Shown here: positions 1 to 8,683 of the stretch, piece by piece | How the letters are laid out: each line of letters begins with the position of its first letter | Numbering within the stretch: the first letter of the stretch is position 1 | Assembly: GCA_017524845.1 (NCBI GenBank) | Contig: JAFXUU010000032.1 | Span: 1-48,530 of the forward strand | Length of the DNA: 48,530 nucleotides | Origin: Oscillospiraceae bacterium | GTDB taxonomy: Bacteria > Bacillota > Clostridia > Oscillospirales > Oscillospiraceae | Reading direction: 5' to 3' | The notes under the pieces: generated by a model | Told to the model about the DNA's origin: nothing | The model's input: only the letters and a program-made list of their open reading frames with translations | Database searches by the model: none | Position numbers and translations under genes: made by a program

Positions 1-965
1 ACGCCCATGGGCCCGTTCCAGATGACGGTGCCCGCCTTTTCGATCTCGGCGGCGAAGAGCTTTCGCGTCTCCGGGCCGATGTCCACGCCCATCCAGCCGT
101 CGGGCACGTCGTCGGAGGGGACGATCCGGGTCTCCGCGCCTGCCTCGATGGCGGTGACCACGAGGTTGTCCGTGGGCAGCAGCTTCACGCCCTTTGCCTC
201 GGCCTTCGCCAGCATTTTCTTCGCGTAGTCCAGCTTCTCCTCGTCCAGCAGGGAATTGCCGATACGGCCGCCCCTGGCCTTGATGAAGGTATAGGCCATG
301 CCGCCGCCGATGAGCAGCACGTCGGCCTTGTCCAGCAGATGGTCGATGACCCCCAGCTTGTCCCCCACCTTGGCGCCGCCCAGCACGGCCGCCAGCGGGC
401 GCACGGGATTCTCCACGGCGCCGCCCAGGGCCTTCAGCTCCGCCTTGATGAGGAAGCCGCAGTAGGCGGGCAGCCAGTCCGCAACCCCCGCGGTGGAGGC
501 GTGGGCCCGATGTACGGTGCCGAAGGCGTCGGAAACGTAGAGATCCGCCAGGGAGGCCAGCTCCTTGGCGAAAGCGGGATCGTTCTTCTCCTCCTCCTTG
601 TGGAAGCGGAGGTTCTCCAGCAGCAGCACCTGTCCGGGCTGCAGAGCCTCGGCCATGGCCTTCGTTTCCGGCCCCACACAGTCCGGGGCCATGGCCACCT
701 CCTGCCCCAGCAGCTCGCTCAGGCGGACGGCCACAGGCTTCAGGGACATCTCCGGCACGGCCTGGCCCTTGGGACGGCCCAGATGGGAGCAGGCGACCAC
801 CGCGCCGCCCTGGGCAAGGATATAGCGGATGGTCTCCAGAGCGGCCCGGATGCGGGTGTCGTCGCCGATGACGCCGTTTTTCAGGGGCACGTTGAAATCG
901 CAGCGCAGGAGTACCCGTTTGCCCTGCAGCGCCGCGCTCTCCACGCTCTTTTTCTCGTAATTCAT
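1..965 (-). CDS. pgk: phosphoglycerate kinase (C-terminus beyond the window edge)
   Basis: Transfers the acyl phosphate of 1,3-bisphosphoglycerate to ADP in glycolysis; cytosolic monomer. About 321 residues are present, starting MNYEKKSVE. Family landmarks in order: the RCDFNVPL strand near residue 22, SHLGRPKG near 61, [15 protein letters not shown] in the N-domain, [22 protein letters not shown], and the nucleotide-domain WNGPMG at the window edge. A full protein has roughly 395 residues, so about 75 are missing. The start is supported by GGGAGGAC just upstream. It lies 35 bases downstream of trmL on the same strand, so the two are probably cotranscribed. Identification is secure. Confidence 0.97.
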   Translation of the reverse strand, partial: MNYEKKSVESAALQGKRVLLRCDFNVPLKNGVIGDDTRIRAALETIRYILAQGGAVVACSHLGRPKGQAVPEMSLKPVAVRLSELLGQEVAMAPDCVGPETKAMAEALQPGQVLLLENLRFHKEEEKNDPAFAKELASLADLYVSDAFGTVHRAHASTAGVADWLPAYCGFLIKAELKALGGAVENPVRPLAAVLGGAKVGDKLGVIDHLLDKADVLLIGGGMAYTFIKARGGRIGNSLLDEEKLDYAKKMLAKAEAKGVKLLPTDNLVVTAIEAGAETRIVPSDDVPDGWMGVDIGPETRKLFAAEIEKAGTVIWNGPMG

Positions 966-1000
966 GGTTTGTCCTCCCAATCGTCTTCGAAAATCGCTGC

Positions 1001-1465
1001 TCAGCCCAGAAGACCGGGGAAGCCCTGCTGCCGCAGCGCCTCATAGCAGAGCACCGCCACGGCGTTGCCCAGGTTCATGCTCCTGGCCCCCTCGATCATG
1101 GGGATGCGGATGCAGCGGTCCGGGTATTTCTCCCGCAGCCAGGCGGGAAGCCCCGCGCTCTCCCTGCCGAAGACCAGCCAGCATTCCTCCTCGTAGCTGA
1201 CCTCGGTATACCGGCGTCTCCCTTTGGTGGTGGCCAGCCAGAGCGGCCGGTCCCCGTTCATGCGGAGGAACTCGTCCAGGTTCTCGTAGACCCGGAGGTC
1301 CAGCAGATGCCAGTAGTCCAGTCCGGCCCGCTTCACCGCCCGGTCGGAGATGTCGAAGCCCAGGGGACGCACCAGATGCAGCCGCGCGCCGGTGATGGCG
1401 CAGGTGCGCGAGATATTTCCCGTATTTTGTGGTATCTCCGGCTCGACCAGCACAACATTCAGCAT
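1001..1465 (-). CDS. trmL: tRNA (cytidine/uridine(34)-2'-O)-methyltransferase, SPOUT family
   Basis: Predicted to 2'-O-methylate the wobble base of certain leucine tRNAs using SAM. The 154-residue protein matches the length of E. coli TrmL (157). It begins [20 protein letters not shown], the classic SPOUT opening. It then has FGRESAGLP near residue 100 and the C-terminal knot sequence [18 protein letters not shown], which binds SAM. The reading frame is open a further 30 codons upstream, but GGAGAGG sits just before this ATG and family alignment begins here, so the internal ATG is chosen. It is the first gene of a short operon with pgk. Confidence 0.93.
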   Translation of the reverse strand: MLNVVLVEPEIPQNTGNISRTCAITGARLHLVRPLGFDISDRAVKRAGLDYWHLLDLRVYENLDEFLRMNGDRPLWLATTKGRRRYTEVSYEEECWLVFGRESAGLPAWLREKYPDRCIRIPMIEGARSMNLGNAVAVLCYEALRQQGFPGLLG

Positions 1466-1502
1466 AAGGGCCTCTCCTTCGGGGAAAATCGCAGTTCGCC
1501 TC

Positions 1503-1531
1503 ATTGTAGTACCGCTGGAAGGAATATGCAA
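1503..1531 (-). promoter_or_regulatory. sigma-A promoter for trmL-pgk
   Basis: Read on the minus strand: -35 TTGCAT (1531-1526), a 17-base spacer, -10 TACAAT (1508-1503). It lies about 40 bases upstream of the trmL start. The hexamers match the consensus at five of six positions each. Confidence 0.7.
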
Positions 1532-1645
1532 GGGAAAAACCGCGGAATTGTTCAAAAAAACCGGGAGAATTTCGCCGAAACCGGGGATTCGGGGAGAAAA
1601 AAGTTCGGATTATGTCAAGCGGCGGGGATATTCCCCATTCCCGCG

Positions 1646-1673
1646 TTGCTTTTCCCGGCATACGCGCTATAAT
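1646..1673 (+). promoter_or_regulatory. promoter for the QueG-like iron-sulfur operon
   Basis: Perfect -10 TATAAT at 1668-1673, with a moderate -35 TTGCTT at 1646-1651 and a 16-base spacer. The predicted transcript has a leader of about 50 bases before the ATG at 1729. No riboswitch-like fold was recognised in this leader. Confidence 0.65.
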
Positions 1674-1728
1674 ATAAGAGGCTGCTCAGGCGCGGCCTGC
1701 GGAAGAATACGGACTGAGGTGAACGGCC

Positions 1729-2718
1729 ATGGGAATGCCCACGCTGGAAAAACAGATCAAGGATTTCGTTCTCACCGAGTGCCACCAGGAGAAGGTCGGC
1801 ATCGCGTGCATCGAGCGCTTCAATACCGCCCCGAAGGGGATGCACCCCACGGATTTCCTCCCCGGCTGCCAGTCGGTCATCATGTTCTGCACCCGTCTGC
1901 CGGACGGGGCGGTGAACGCGGCCCTGCGCACCTATGAGGACAGGAAGTTCGGCGTCCACGGGCAGTACGGCTTGTTCGGCTACGTGGGCGCGCCGAATTA
2001 CAATCTCCTCTGGGCCGCCTACAAGCTGGCCCGCTTCGTGGAGAAGAACACGGACGCCGTCTGCATGCCCATGACGGCGGGGCCCACCCACGGCTCCGGC
2101 ATGCTCAGCATGCGGCACTGCGCCGTGGCGGCGGGGCTGGGACAGTTCGGCTGGTGCAGCATCGTGCTGACGCCGGAATTCGGCCCCCGCAACCGCTTCG
2201 GCGGGGTGCTCACCACCCTGAAGCTGAAGCCCGATCCCATGATGGGGGGCAAGCGCCTTTGCGATTATGAAAAGTGCCACGTCTGCGAAAAGGTCTGTCC
2301 CACCGGGGCCATCCCTCCCTATAAGCCGGGCCAGGAGCGGGTGGTGGATTTCGGCGAGGGGCAGATCGAGCGGTACAGCGGCATCAACTGGACCAAGTGC
2401 AAGATCGCCTGCGAGGGCAGCTACGCCGATTTCAATTACAACGGGGATTACAACATGATGGACCCCATCATGGAAAACCCCATCGACGAGGAATTCACCC
2501 CCACCCAGCGCTTCCGGGTGAAGGCGGAGAACGTGTACCACAATTTCATCCAGCACCAGACCTCCTGGAAGTGCGGCAACTGCCTGCAGTACTGCCCGGT
2601 GGGCAACTGGAAGGAGCGCTTCCGCGACACGGGCATCTCCGGGATGAACGTCAACCAGTATATCGACCATTATCCCGACGTGGACATGGACGTGTGGAAC
2701 GGGGAGGAAGAGGAATGA
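1729..2718 (+). CDS. QueG-like two-cluster iron-sulfur protein, paralogue 1
   Basis: 329 residues. The N-terminal two thirds resemble the cobalamin-binding region of epoxyqueuosine reductase QueG and reductive dehalogenases: a PTDFLPGCQSVIMFCTRLPDG segment (compare the QueG arginine/leucine-rich LLPGARSVI motif), then AGLGQFGWCSIVLTPEFGPRNRFGGVL. A first cluster motif follows, C-x4-C-x2-C-x3-CP (LCDYEKCHVCEKVCP, about residues 180-195). An extra conserved Cys comes next (NWTKCK), and the C-terminal motif is CGNCLQYCPVG, giving enough cysteines for two [4Fe-4S] clusters. The Lys-Asn of true QueG (GW-x-GKNT) is replaced, and the HEAT-repeat tail is absent, so I do not call it queG. The substrate is unknown. 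It overlaps the next gene (ATGA). Confidence 0.8.
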   Translation: MGMPTLEKQIKDFVLTECHQEKVGIACIERFNTAPKGMHPTDFLPGCQSVIMFCTRLPDGAVNAALRTYEDRKFGVHGQYGLFGYVGAPNYNLLWAAYKLARFVEKNTDAVCMPMTAGPTHGSGMLSMRHCAVAAGLGQFGWCSIVLTPEFGPRNRFGGVLTTLKLKPDPMMGGKRLCDYEKCHVCEKVCPTGAIPPYKPGQERVVDFGEGQIERYSGINWTKCKIACEGSYADFNYNGDYNMMDPIMENPIDEEFTPTQRFRVKAENVYHNFIQHQTSWKCGNCLQYCPVGNWKERFRDTGISGMNVNQYIDHYPDVDMDVWNGEEEE

Positions 2719-3662
2719 GCCGCCTGGACACGGTGAAGAACCGGATTCTCGCCGGTTCCGACATGGATTATGCGGGAGTCTGTCCCTCCGCCGTGCTGGA
2801 GGGGGAGCCCCGGGGCCACCGCCCCTCGGATCTGCTGCCCAACGCCAAAAGCATCCTCGTGTTCGGGCGGAAGCTCATCTCCGGCTCCGTGCAGACGAAG
2901 TTCCGCCAGTTCGAGGACGGGGTGATGAACGTTTCGGGCTCCTACTCGGCCCATTCCTTCGTCCTCTCCCTCAACCAGCTCTGCATGAAGGAGACCTACG
3001 ATATCGCCCAGTATCTTGAAAACACCTTCGGCTGCTTCGCCATGCCCTTGACGAACAACGTGCTCCAGGCGGTGCAGCCCGAGGGGAACTACGCCCCGTT
3101 TTTCGCCGATCCCTACAAGGCCGGGCTGCCCGTGGACCTCTACAAGGCTGCCGTGGCCGCCGGTATCGGGGAAATGGGCTGGAGCCACCGGGTGCTCACG
3201 CCGGACGCGGGACCCAGGATCTATCTCTGCGCCGTCGTCACCAGCCTGGAATTCGAGGAATACGACGAGCCCTATGCCGGGGAAAAGCTCTGCGACCCGG
3301 AAAAATGCGGCGTCTGCGCCAGGGTCTGTCCCACCTGCGCCCTGGACCCGAAGGAGGGCACGGACTGGAGCGCGGGGGAGACGAAGACCCGGGTGGGGAA
3401 GCTGGACGTCAACGGCTGCGCCGCAGCCTGCTTCGGCTTCCGCCGGGAGGTGAACCCCATGGCCTCCGTCGTGGTGGAAAGCCTGCATCCCGGCGAGGAG
3501 GAGCTGGCGGAGGCCCTGAAAAAGCAGTTCGCCGCACCCGGCTTCCAGACCCTGGACCACCTGCCCATGTACCACTGCGACCGCTGCCTTATCTACTGTC
3601 CCGTGGGGGACTGGGCGCGGAAATACAGGGACACGGGCCTTTCACGGGAGGGAGAGGCATGA
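2715..3662 (+). CDS. QueG-like two-cluster iron-sulfur protein, paralogue 2
   Basis: 315 residues, translationally coupled to paralogue 1 through an ATGA overlap, which fixes the start. Same architecture: VCPSAVLEGEPRGHRPSDLL, LVFGRKLISGSVQTKFRQFEDG, AAGIGEMGWSHRVLTPDAGPR, then LCDPEKCGVCARVCP (C-x4-C-x2-C-x3-CP) and a C-terminal CDRCLIYCPVGDW. The intervening VNGCAAAC supplies the additional cysteine. It is closer to paralogue 3 than to paralogue 1: both share QFRxxEDG and the YLENTFG segment. The role is probably electron transfer or a reductase half-reaction that may use a corrinoid; that is inference from the fold family only. Confidence 0.78.
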   Translation: MSRLDTVKNRILAGSDMDYAGVCPSAVLEGEPRGHRPSDLLPNAKSILVFGRKLISGSVQTKFRQFEDGVMNVSGSYSAHSFVLSLNQLCMKETYDIAQYLENTFGCFAMPLTNNVLQAVQPEGNYAPFFADPYKAGLPVDLYKAAVAAGIGEMGWSHRVLTPDAGPRIYLCAVVTSLEFEEYDEPYAGEKLCDPEKCGVCARVCPTCALDPKEGTDWSAGETKTRVGKLDVNGCAAACFGFRREVNPMASVVVESLHPGEEELAEALKKQFAAPGFQTLDHLPMYHCDRCLIYCPVGDWARKYRDTGLSREGEA

Positions 3663-4084
3663 GAAGGATCGTGCTGGCCGCGGGCTTCCTGCCGGAGGGG
3701 ACGATCCCCTACAAGGGGCAGTATATCTATAAGGTAAAGGCCTTCCGGGAGGGGGCGCGGGGACTGGGCCCCGGCTATCCCCAGCCGGAGTTCCTGGAGC
3801 TGGAGCTGGAGGGCGTCGGCGGCATCGACGGCAAGCTGGAGCGGGTGATCCCCGTCAGCACCGCCAATCCCCTGAACTGCCGCATCCATAAGTATTACCT
3901 GCTGGAGCACGAGGTCTGGATCAAAAACCTGGGAGACGGGAAATACGTTTCTGACTGGACGAACGCCGAGTGCTGGGCCCTGGCGGAGGAGCGGACCTAT
4001 GACGCAGAGGGCCGTGTGACCGCCGTGCGGGAGCTGGGCTTCGTCATCATCCACAGCGACCGCCGGGCCGGCTACGTAGTCTGA
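3659..4084 (+). CDS. hypothetical protein of the iron-sulfur operon
   Basis: 141 residues, start fixed by an ATGA overlap with the preceding gene. No signal peptide, membrane segment or cysteine motif was seen. It reads as a small soluble alpha/beta protein with an acidic middle (LELELEGVGGIDG) and an aromatic-rich second half (KYYLLEHEVWIKN, SDWTNAECWALAEE). I do not recognise the family. Its position between paralogues 2 and 3, without gaps, suggests a dedicated partner or substrate-handling subunit of the QueG-like proteins. Confidence 0.75.
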   Translation: MRRIVLAAGFLPEGTIPYKGQYIYKVKAFREGARGLGPGYPQPEFLELELEGVGGIDGKLERVIPVSTANPLNCRIHKYYLLEHEVWIKNLGDGKYVSDWTNAECWALAEERTYDAEGRVTAVRELGFVIIHSDRRAGYVV

Positions 4085-4097
4085 GGAGGAAAGAGCG

Positions 4098-5066
4098 ATG
4101 GACAGGCGTCAGCTGACGAGAAACATCAAAAACTACCTGCTCTCCGACCGGAGCATGGACCTGGTGGGGATCTGCCCGGCCTCCGCCCTGGCGGAGGAGC
4201 CGGAGGGCCGCCGCCCCACGGACATCCTGTACTGCTGCCGCTCTGTGATCGTCTTCGGCCGGCGGCTGCTGAACGGCGCCGTGCAGGCCCAGTTCCGCCG
4301 CCTGGAGGACGGGATGGCCTACGGGGAATCCATCTATTCCACCTACGGGCTGGAGCTGGTCCCCAACTGGACCATGGTCATCTCCACCTTCTACCTGGCG
4401 GATTATCTGGAAAACACCTTCGGCGCCGCCACCCAGCCCCTGGGCTGCGGGCCGGAGATGGCCACTCTGCCCAAGAATACGCCGCTGCCCATGTTCGCCG
4501 GTCCCAACAAGGACGGTCTGGTGCTGAACATCGCCCACGCCGCGATTGCCGCGGGCCTGGCCCAGCCGGGCTGGAACAATTTCCCCATCACCCGGGACTA
4601 CGGGCCCCGGGTGCAGTTTGGCTGCCTGCTGACGGATCTGGAGCTGGAATACGACGAGCCGGACCGGGGCGAGCGCCTCTGCGATCCGGAAAAGTGCCAT
4701 GTGTGCAGCGAGGTCTGCCCCATGCGCGCCCTGCCGGACAAGGCCTCCGGGGAGCGCAGCCTCTGGCGGATCGCCGGAGAGGACTACGAGGTGGCGAAGC
4801 ATAAGGTCAACGCCTGCACCGTGGCCGCCCTGGGCCTGCGGGACGAATACGCGGGCATACGCAAGAGGGGCGACCTGGTGGAGGGGGACGATCCCACGGA
4901 CGAGGAGATCGCCGACGCCATGCGCCGCTTCCCCATCTCCAACTGCAATCTGGACCACTACCCCAAGTGCTGCTGCAACCGCTGCCAGATCTACTGCCCT
5001 GTGGGCAAATGGCAGGAGACCTTCGGGGACACGGGCCTGTCCCGCTTCGGAAAAAGGGAGACCTGA
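4098..5066 (+). CDS. QueG-like two-cluster iron-sulfur protein, paralogue 3
   Basis: 322 residues, preceded by GAGGAAAGAGCG. N-terminal MDLVGICPASALAEEPEGRRP, IVFGRRLLNGAVQAQFRRLEDG and AAGLAQPGWNNFPITRDYGPRVQFG match the cobalamin-domain layout of QueG relatives. The cluster motifs are LCDPEKCHVCSEVCP and CNRCQIYCPVGKW, with NACTVAAL supplying a cysteine between them. A run of extra cysteines (KCCCNRC) precedes the second motif. It is the last gene of the operon; the tRNA-Arg promoter begins 22 bases after its stop. Function unknown; family-level call only. Confidence 0.78.
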   Translation: MDRRQLTRNIKNYLLSDRSMDLVGICPASALAEEPEGRRPTDILYCCRSVIVFGRRLLNGAVQAQFRRLEDGMAYGESIYSTYGLELVPNWTMVISTFYLADYLENTFGAATQPLGCGPEMATLPKNTPLPMFAGPNKDGLVLNIAHAAIAAGLAQPGWNNFPITRDYGPRVQFGCLLTDLELEYDEPDRGERLCDPEKCHVCSEVCPMRALPDKASGERSLWRIAGEDYEVAKHKVNACTVAALGLRDEYAGIRKRGDLVEGDDPTDEEIADAMRRFPISNCNLDHYPKCCCNRCQIYCPVGKWQETFGDTGLSRFGKRET

Positions 5067-5087
5067 GAGAGGAGCGCGGAAAAGCGC

Positions 5088-5116
5088 TTGACAAACCGGA
5101 AACGGGGTACTATAAT
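5088..5116 (+). promoter_or_regulatory. consensus sigma-A promoter for tRNA-Arg
   Basis: Exact consensus TTGACA (5088-5093) and TATAAT (5111-5116) with a 17-base spacer, as expected for a strongly expressed stable-RNA gene. Transcription should start about 20 bases before the mature tRNA 5' end. Confidence 0.93.
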
Positions 5117-5143
5117 GGCCGGGCATATGGATCCCGGTGATGT

Positions 5144-5220
5144 GCGCCTGTAGCTCAGTTGGATAGAGCGTCTGCCTCCGGAGCAGAAGGTCGTGCGTTC
5201 GAGTCGCGTCAGGCGTGCCA
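5144..5220 (+). tRNA. tRNA-Arg (anticodon CCG)
   Basis: A full cloverleaf can be drawn by eye. Acceptor stem GCGCCTG/CAGGCGT, with a G-T pair at its end. D arm GCTC-AGTTGGATA-GAGC. Anticodon stem TCTGC/GCAGA around loop CTCCGGA, so the anticodon is CCG (codon CGG). T arm GTGCG-TTCGAGT-CGCGT. The discriminator is G and the CCA is encoded. A CGG-reading arginine tRNA suits the GC-rich codon use of the neighbours. Confidence 0.95.
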
Positions 5221-5222
5221 GG

Positions 5223-5252
5223 AAAAACGGCTTGCGAGAGCAAGCCGTTTTT
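5223..5252 (+). terminator. intrinsic terminator of tRNA-Arg
   Basis: Stem AAAAACGGCTTGC / GCAAGCCGTTTTT around loop GAGA, starting three bases after the CCA and ending in a T run. Confidence 0.9.
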
Positions 5253-5326
5253 CCGGTATATCCCCGGTTTCTTCCGCCTAACCGCCCGGGCGGAAGGGGT
5301 CGGTCCTTTGGAAAGGAGGCAGGTCC

Positions 5327-6214
5327 TTGCAGTCTGTCAAGGAAGCCCGCAGGGTCACCCTGGTGGGCCTCGCCGCCAACGCGCTGCTCTGCGCGATGAA
5401 GCTTGCCGTGGGCTTTCTCGCCCATTCCGGCGGGCTCATCTCCGACGCCGTCAATTCCGCGTCCGACGTGCTGAATACGCTCATCGCCATGATCGGCGTC
5501 CGCCTGGGCAACAAGCAGGCGGATCCCGAGCATCCCTACGGTCACGCACGCTTCGAATGCGTCGCCTCCATCCTCCTGTCCTTCCTGGTGTTCATGACCG
5601 GCCTGGGCATCGGCTGGAACGGCCTGAAGGCCATCTTCGCCGGGGACGGCAGCCTGGAAGCGCCGGGCCTTCCGGCCCTGGTGGCGGCCCTCGTCTGCTG
5701 CGTGGTGAAGGAGGCCCTCTACTGGTATACCATCCGTTCGGCCAAAAGGCTGGACAGCCTGGCCCTGAAGGCAAGCGCCTGGGACCACCGGAGCGACGTG
5801 TTTGCCTCCGTGGGCGTCTTCGTCGGCATCCTGGGCGCGAGGCTGGGGATCACCGTCCTGGATGCGGTGGCCAGCGTCGTCATCAGCCTGCTCATCCTGC
5901 GGGTGGCGGTCAACATCTTCCGGGAGGCCCTGAGCCAGACGGTGGACCAGGCCTGCGAGCCGGAGCTGGAGGAGCGCTTCCGCATGGCGGCCCTGTCCGT
6001 GGCGGGGGTGCGGCGGCTGGATGAGCTCCGCTCCCGCCGTTTCGGCCCCGGCGTCTACGTGGATATGGAGATCGCTGTGGACGGACGTCTGTCCCTGTGG
6101 GAGGCCCACGAGATCTCCGAGCGGGTGCACGACGCGGTGGAGGCCTGCGAGCCGAGCACCCGACACTGCATGGTTCACGTGAACCCCTACGCGGAGGACC
6201 CCGCGGAGGCTTGA
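5327..6214 (+). CDS. cation diffusion facilitator exporter, Mn-type metal site predicted
   Basis: 295-residue CDF family metal/proton antiporter with about six membrane helices and a C-terminal cytoplasmic dimerisation domain ending in an HVNPY metal-binding stretch. The transport site is read from TM2 (ISDAVNSASDV: Asn43 and Asp47) and TM5 (SAWDHRSDV: Asp153 and Asp157). In the family classification, N/D-D with D-D marks Mn exporters, whereas Zn exporters have H-D/H-D and Fe/Zn ones D-D/H-D. The Mn specificity is therefore inferred from residues. The start is TTG: AAAGGAGG lies eight or so bases upstream and no ATG fits the family N-terminus. It shares a bidirectional terminator with the convergent next gene. 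Confidence 0.9.
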   Translation: MQSVKEARRVTLVGLAANALLCAMKLAVGFLAHSGGLISDAVNSASDVLNTLIAMIGVRLGNKQADPEHPYGHARFECVASILLSFLVFMTGLGIGWNGLKAIFAGDGSLEAPGLPALVAALVCCVVKEALYWYTIRSAKRLDSLALKASAWDHRSDVFASVGVFVGILGARLGITVLDAVASVVISLLILRVAVNIFREALSQTVDQACEPELEERFRMAALSVAGVRRLDELRSRRFGPGVYVDMEIAVDGRLSLWEAHEISERVHDAVEACEPSTRHCMVHVNPYAEDPAEA

Positions 6215-6237
6215 CGCCGCCCCGTTTCACAAAAAGC

Positions 6238-6272
6238 AAAAACGCCGAAGGTTTGCTCCTTCGGCGTTTTTT
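6238..6272. terminator. bidirectional intrinsic terminator
   Basis: AACGCCGAAGG and CCTTCGGCGTT form an 11-base stem around TTTGCT, with an A run on the left and a T run on the right. It serves both the CDF gene (plus) and the activase gene (minus). Confidence 0.9.
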
Positions 6273-6281
6273 GTCTCTGCG

Positions 6282-7244
6282 TCAGTGGATGATGACGTTC
6301 TTCACGCCCATGTCCTCCAGGAGCTGCTTCAGCTCCTTCATGTGCGCTTCCGTGGGGGGGATGGCCTCCAGGGCCGGACCGGGGCGGCCCAGCCTCTCCC
6401 ATTTCACCGCTCCCAGGTTGTGATAGGGCAGCAGCTGCACGGTCTCCACGGCGTCGCCCAGCTCCAGAATAAAGCTGCCGAATTCCCGGTAGCTGTCCCG
6501 GTTGTCGTTGAACATGGGGATGGTGGGGATGCGCACCTGCAGCTTGCCCCCGGCGGCGGCCAGACGTCGGGCGTTGTCCAGAATGGAGGCGTTTTCCACG
6601 CCGATCACCCGCTTGTGCTTGTCCGGGTCCATCTGCTTCAGATCGTAAAGGAAAAGGTCGGAATAGGGGAGCACCTGCTCCATGATCTCCCACTTGCAGT
6701 AGCCGGTGGTGTCCACCGCCGTGTGGATGCCCTCGGCCTTGCAGGCCTTCAGCAGCGCCAAAGTGAATTTCGGCTGCCAGAGGCATTCGCCGCCGGAGAT
6801 GGTCACCCCGCCGCCGGAGCGCTTGAAGAAGGGCATGTCCCGCTTCACCCGGTCCATGACCTCCTCCACGGTGTAGTCCGTGCCGCAGCGGTACAGGGCG
6901 TTGTGCGGGCAGGCGTCGGCGCATTTGAAGCAGGAGGTGCACTTCGTCCGGTCGATCTTCACCACCGTGTATTCGCTCTCGTCCTTCAGGGAGATCTTTT
7001 TCGCTCCCGCCGTGATGGCCTTTTCCGGGCAGGCGAAGATGCAGCGGCCGCACTTTTCCACGCCGGTGCAGCGGATCTCCATCCAGTTGAGCTCCGTGGG
7101 GAACTCCTGGGATTCCGGGCTGTGGCACCAGGGGCAGCGCAGGGGACAGCCCTTCAGAAACACCGTGGTGCGGATGCCGGGGCCGTCGTGGACGGAGAAT
7201 CCCTGGATGTCGTAGATTTTTCCTGTGAGCTTCGTTTCTTCCAT
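6282..7244 (-). CDS. glycyl-radical enzyme activating protein (radical SAM, ferredoxin insert)
   Basis: 320 residues. Generates the glycyl radical on a partner enzyme by reductive cleavage of SAM. The radical-SAM triad is GCPLRCPWC (Cys33, Cys37, Cys40). A two-cluster ferredoxin insert follows, with CTGVEKCGRCIFACP and CTSCFKCADACP, typical of activases other than PflA itself. The SAM-binding GGE motif appears as ISGGECLWQ. The C-terminal half (DLFLYDLKQMDPDKHKR, RIPTIPMFNDN) is a standard activase barrel. No glycyl-radical enzyme gene lies next to it in this window, so the partner cannot be named; choline lyase, glycerol dehydratase and hydroxyproline dehydratase types are all possible. Confidence 0.92.
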   Translation of the reverse strand: MEETKLTGKIYDIQGFSVHDGPGIRTTVFLKGCPLRCPWCHSPESQEFPTELNWMEIRCTGVEKCGRCIFACPEKAITAGAKKISLKDESEYTVVKIDRTKCTSCFKCADACPHNALYRCGTDYTVEEVMDRVKRDMPFFKRSGGGVTISGGECLWQPKFTLALLKACKAEGIHTAVDTTGYCKWEIMEQVLPYSDLFLYDLKQMDPDKHKRVIGVENASILDNARRLAAAGGKLQVRIPTIPMFNDNRDSYREFGSFILELGDAVETVQLLPYHNLGAVKWERLGRPGPALEAIPPTEAHMKELKQLLEDMGVKNVIIH

Positions 7245-7273
7245 AGTACCCTCCGACGGATCGTTTTTTCATC

Positions 7274-7302
7274 ATTATACATAGGATAAAAAGAAACCGC
7301 AA
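7274..7302 (-). promoter_or_regulatory. promoter of the glycyl-radical activase
   Basis: Minus strand: -35 TTGCGG (7302-7297), a 17-base spacer, -10 TATAAT (7279-7274). The -35 lies inside the 3' arm of the upstream gene's terminator. The start codon is about 30 bases further on, after GGAGGGT. Confidence 0.65.
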
Positions 7303-7325
7303 GCCCCCATCGGGCGTTGCGGTTT
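7285..7325 (-). terminator. intrinsic terminator of the aminotransferase gene
   Basis: Minus strand: AAACCGCAA pairs with TTGCGGTTT, with an inner GCCC/GGGC helix, followed by a CTTTTT run. Confidence 0.8.
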
Positions 7326-7373
7326 CCGTATTTGCGGACGAAGGGGCGTTCCCGGCGGATGCGGCTCCGGAGA

Positions 7374-8564
<1,191 letters not shown>

Positions 8565-8597
8565 GGACAATCCCTCCATGCTCTTGATTTAATAAGG

Positions 8598-8629
8598 TGC
8601 ATTATAAATGCATTCTTGCAGAAAAGCAA
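8598..8629 (-). promoter_or_regulatory. promoter of the aminotransferase gene with an overlapping palindrome
   Basis: Minus strand: -35 TTGCTT (8629-8624), a 17-base spacer, perfect -10 TATAAT (8606-8601). A palindrome, TGCATT-ATA-AATGCA (8598-8612), is centred on the -10, a position where a repressor could compete with polymerase. The operator role is inference. Confidence 0.7.
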
Positions 8630-8683
8630 GGAAAACGTGGGTCGGAAAGTGAAAAATGCAGGATGCACCGGAGCAAAAATTCA

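Noticed and set aside
1729..5066. Calling the three iron-sulfur proteins queG
   Set aside because: They lack the GKNT motif, the HEAT-repeat tail and the usual first cluster spacing, and occur in triplicate.
5144..5220. tRNA-Arg as the attachment site of an integrated element
   Set aside because: No integrase and no repeat of the tRNA 3' end were seen nearby; downstream genes look like ordinary chromosome.
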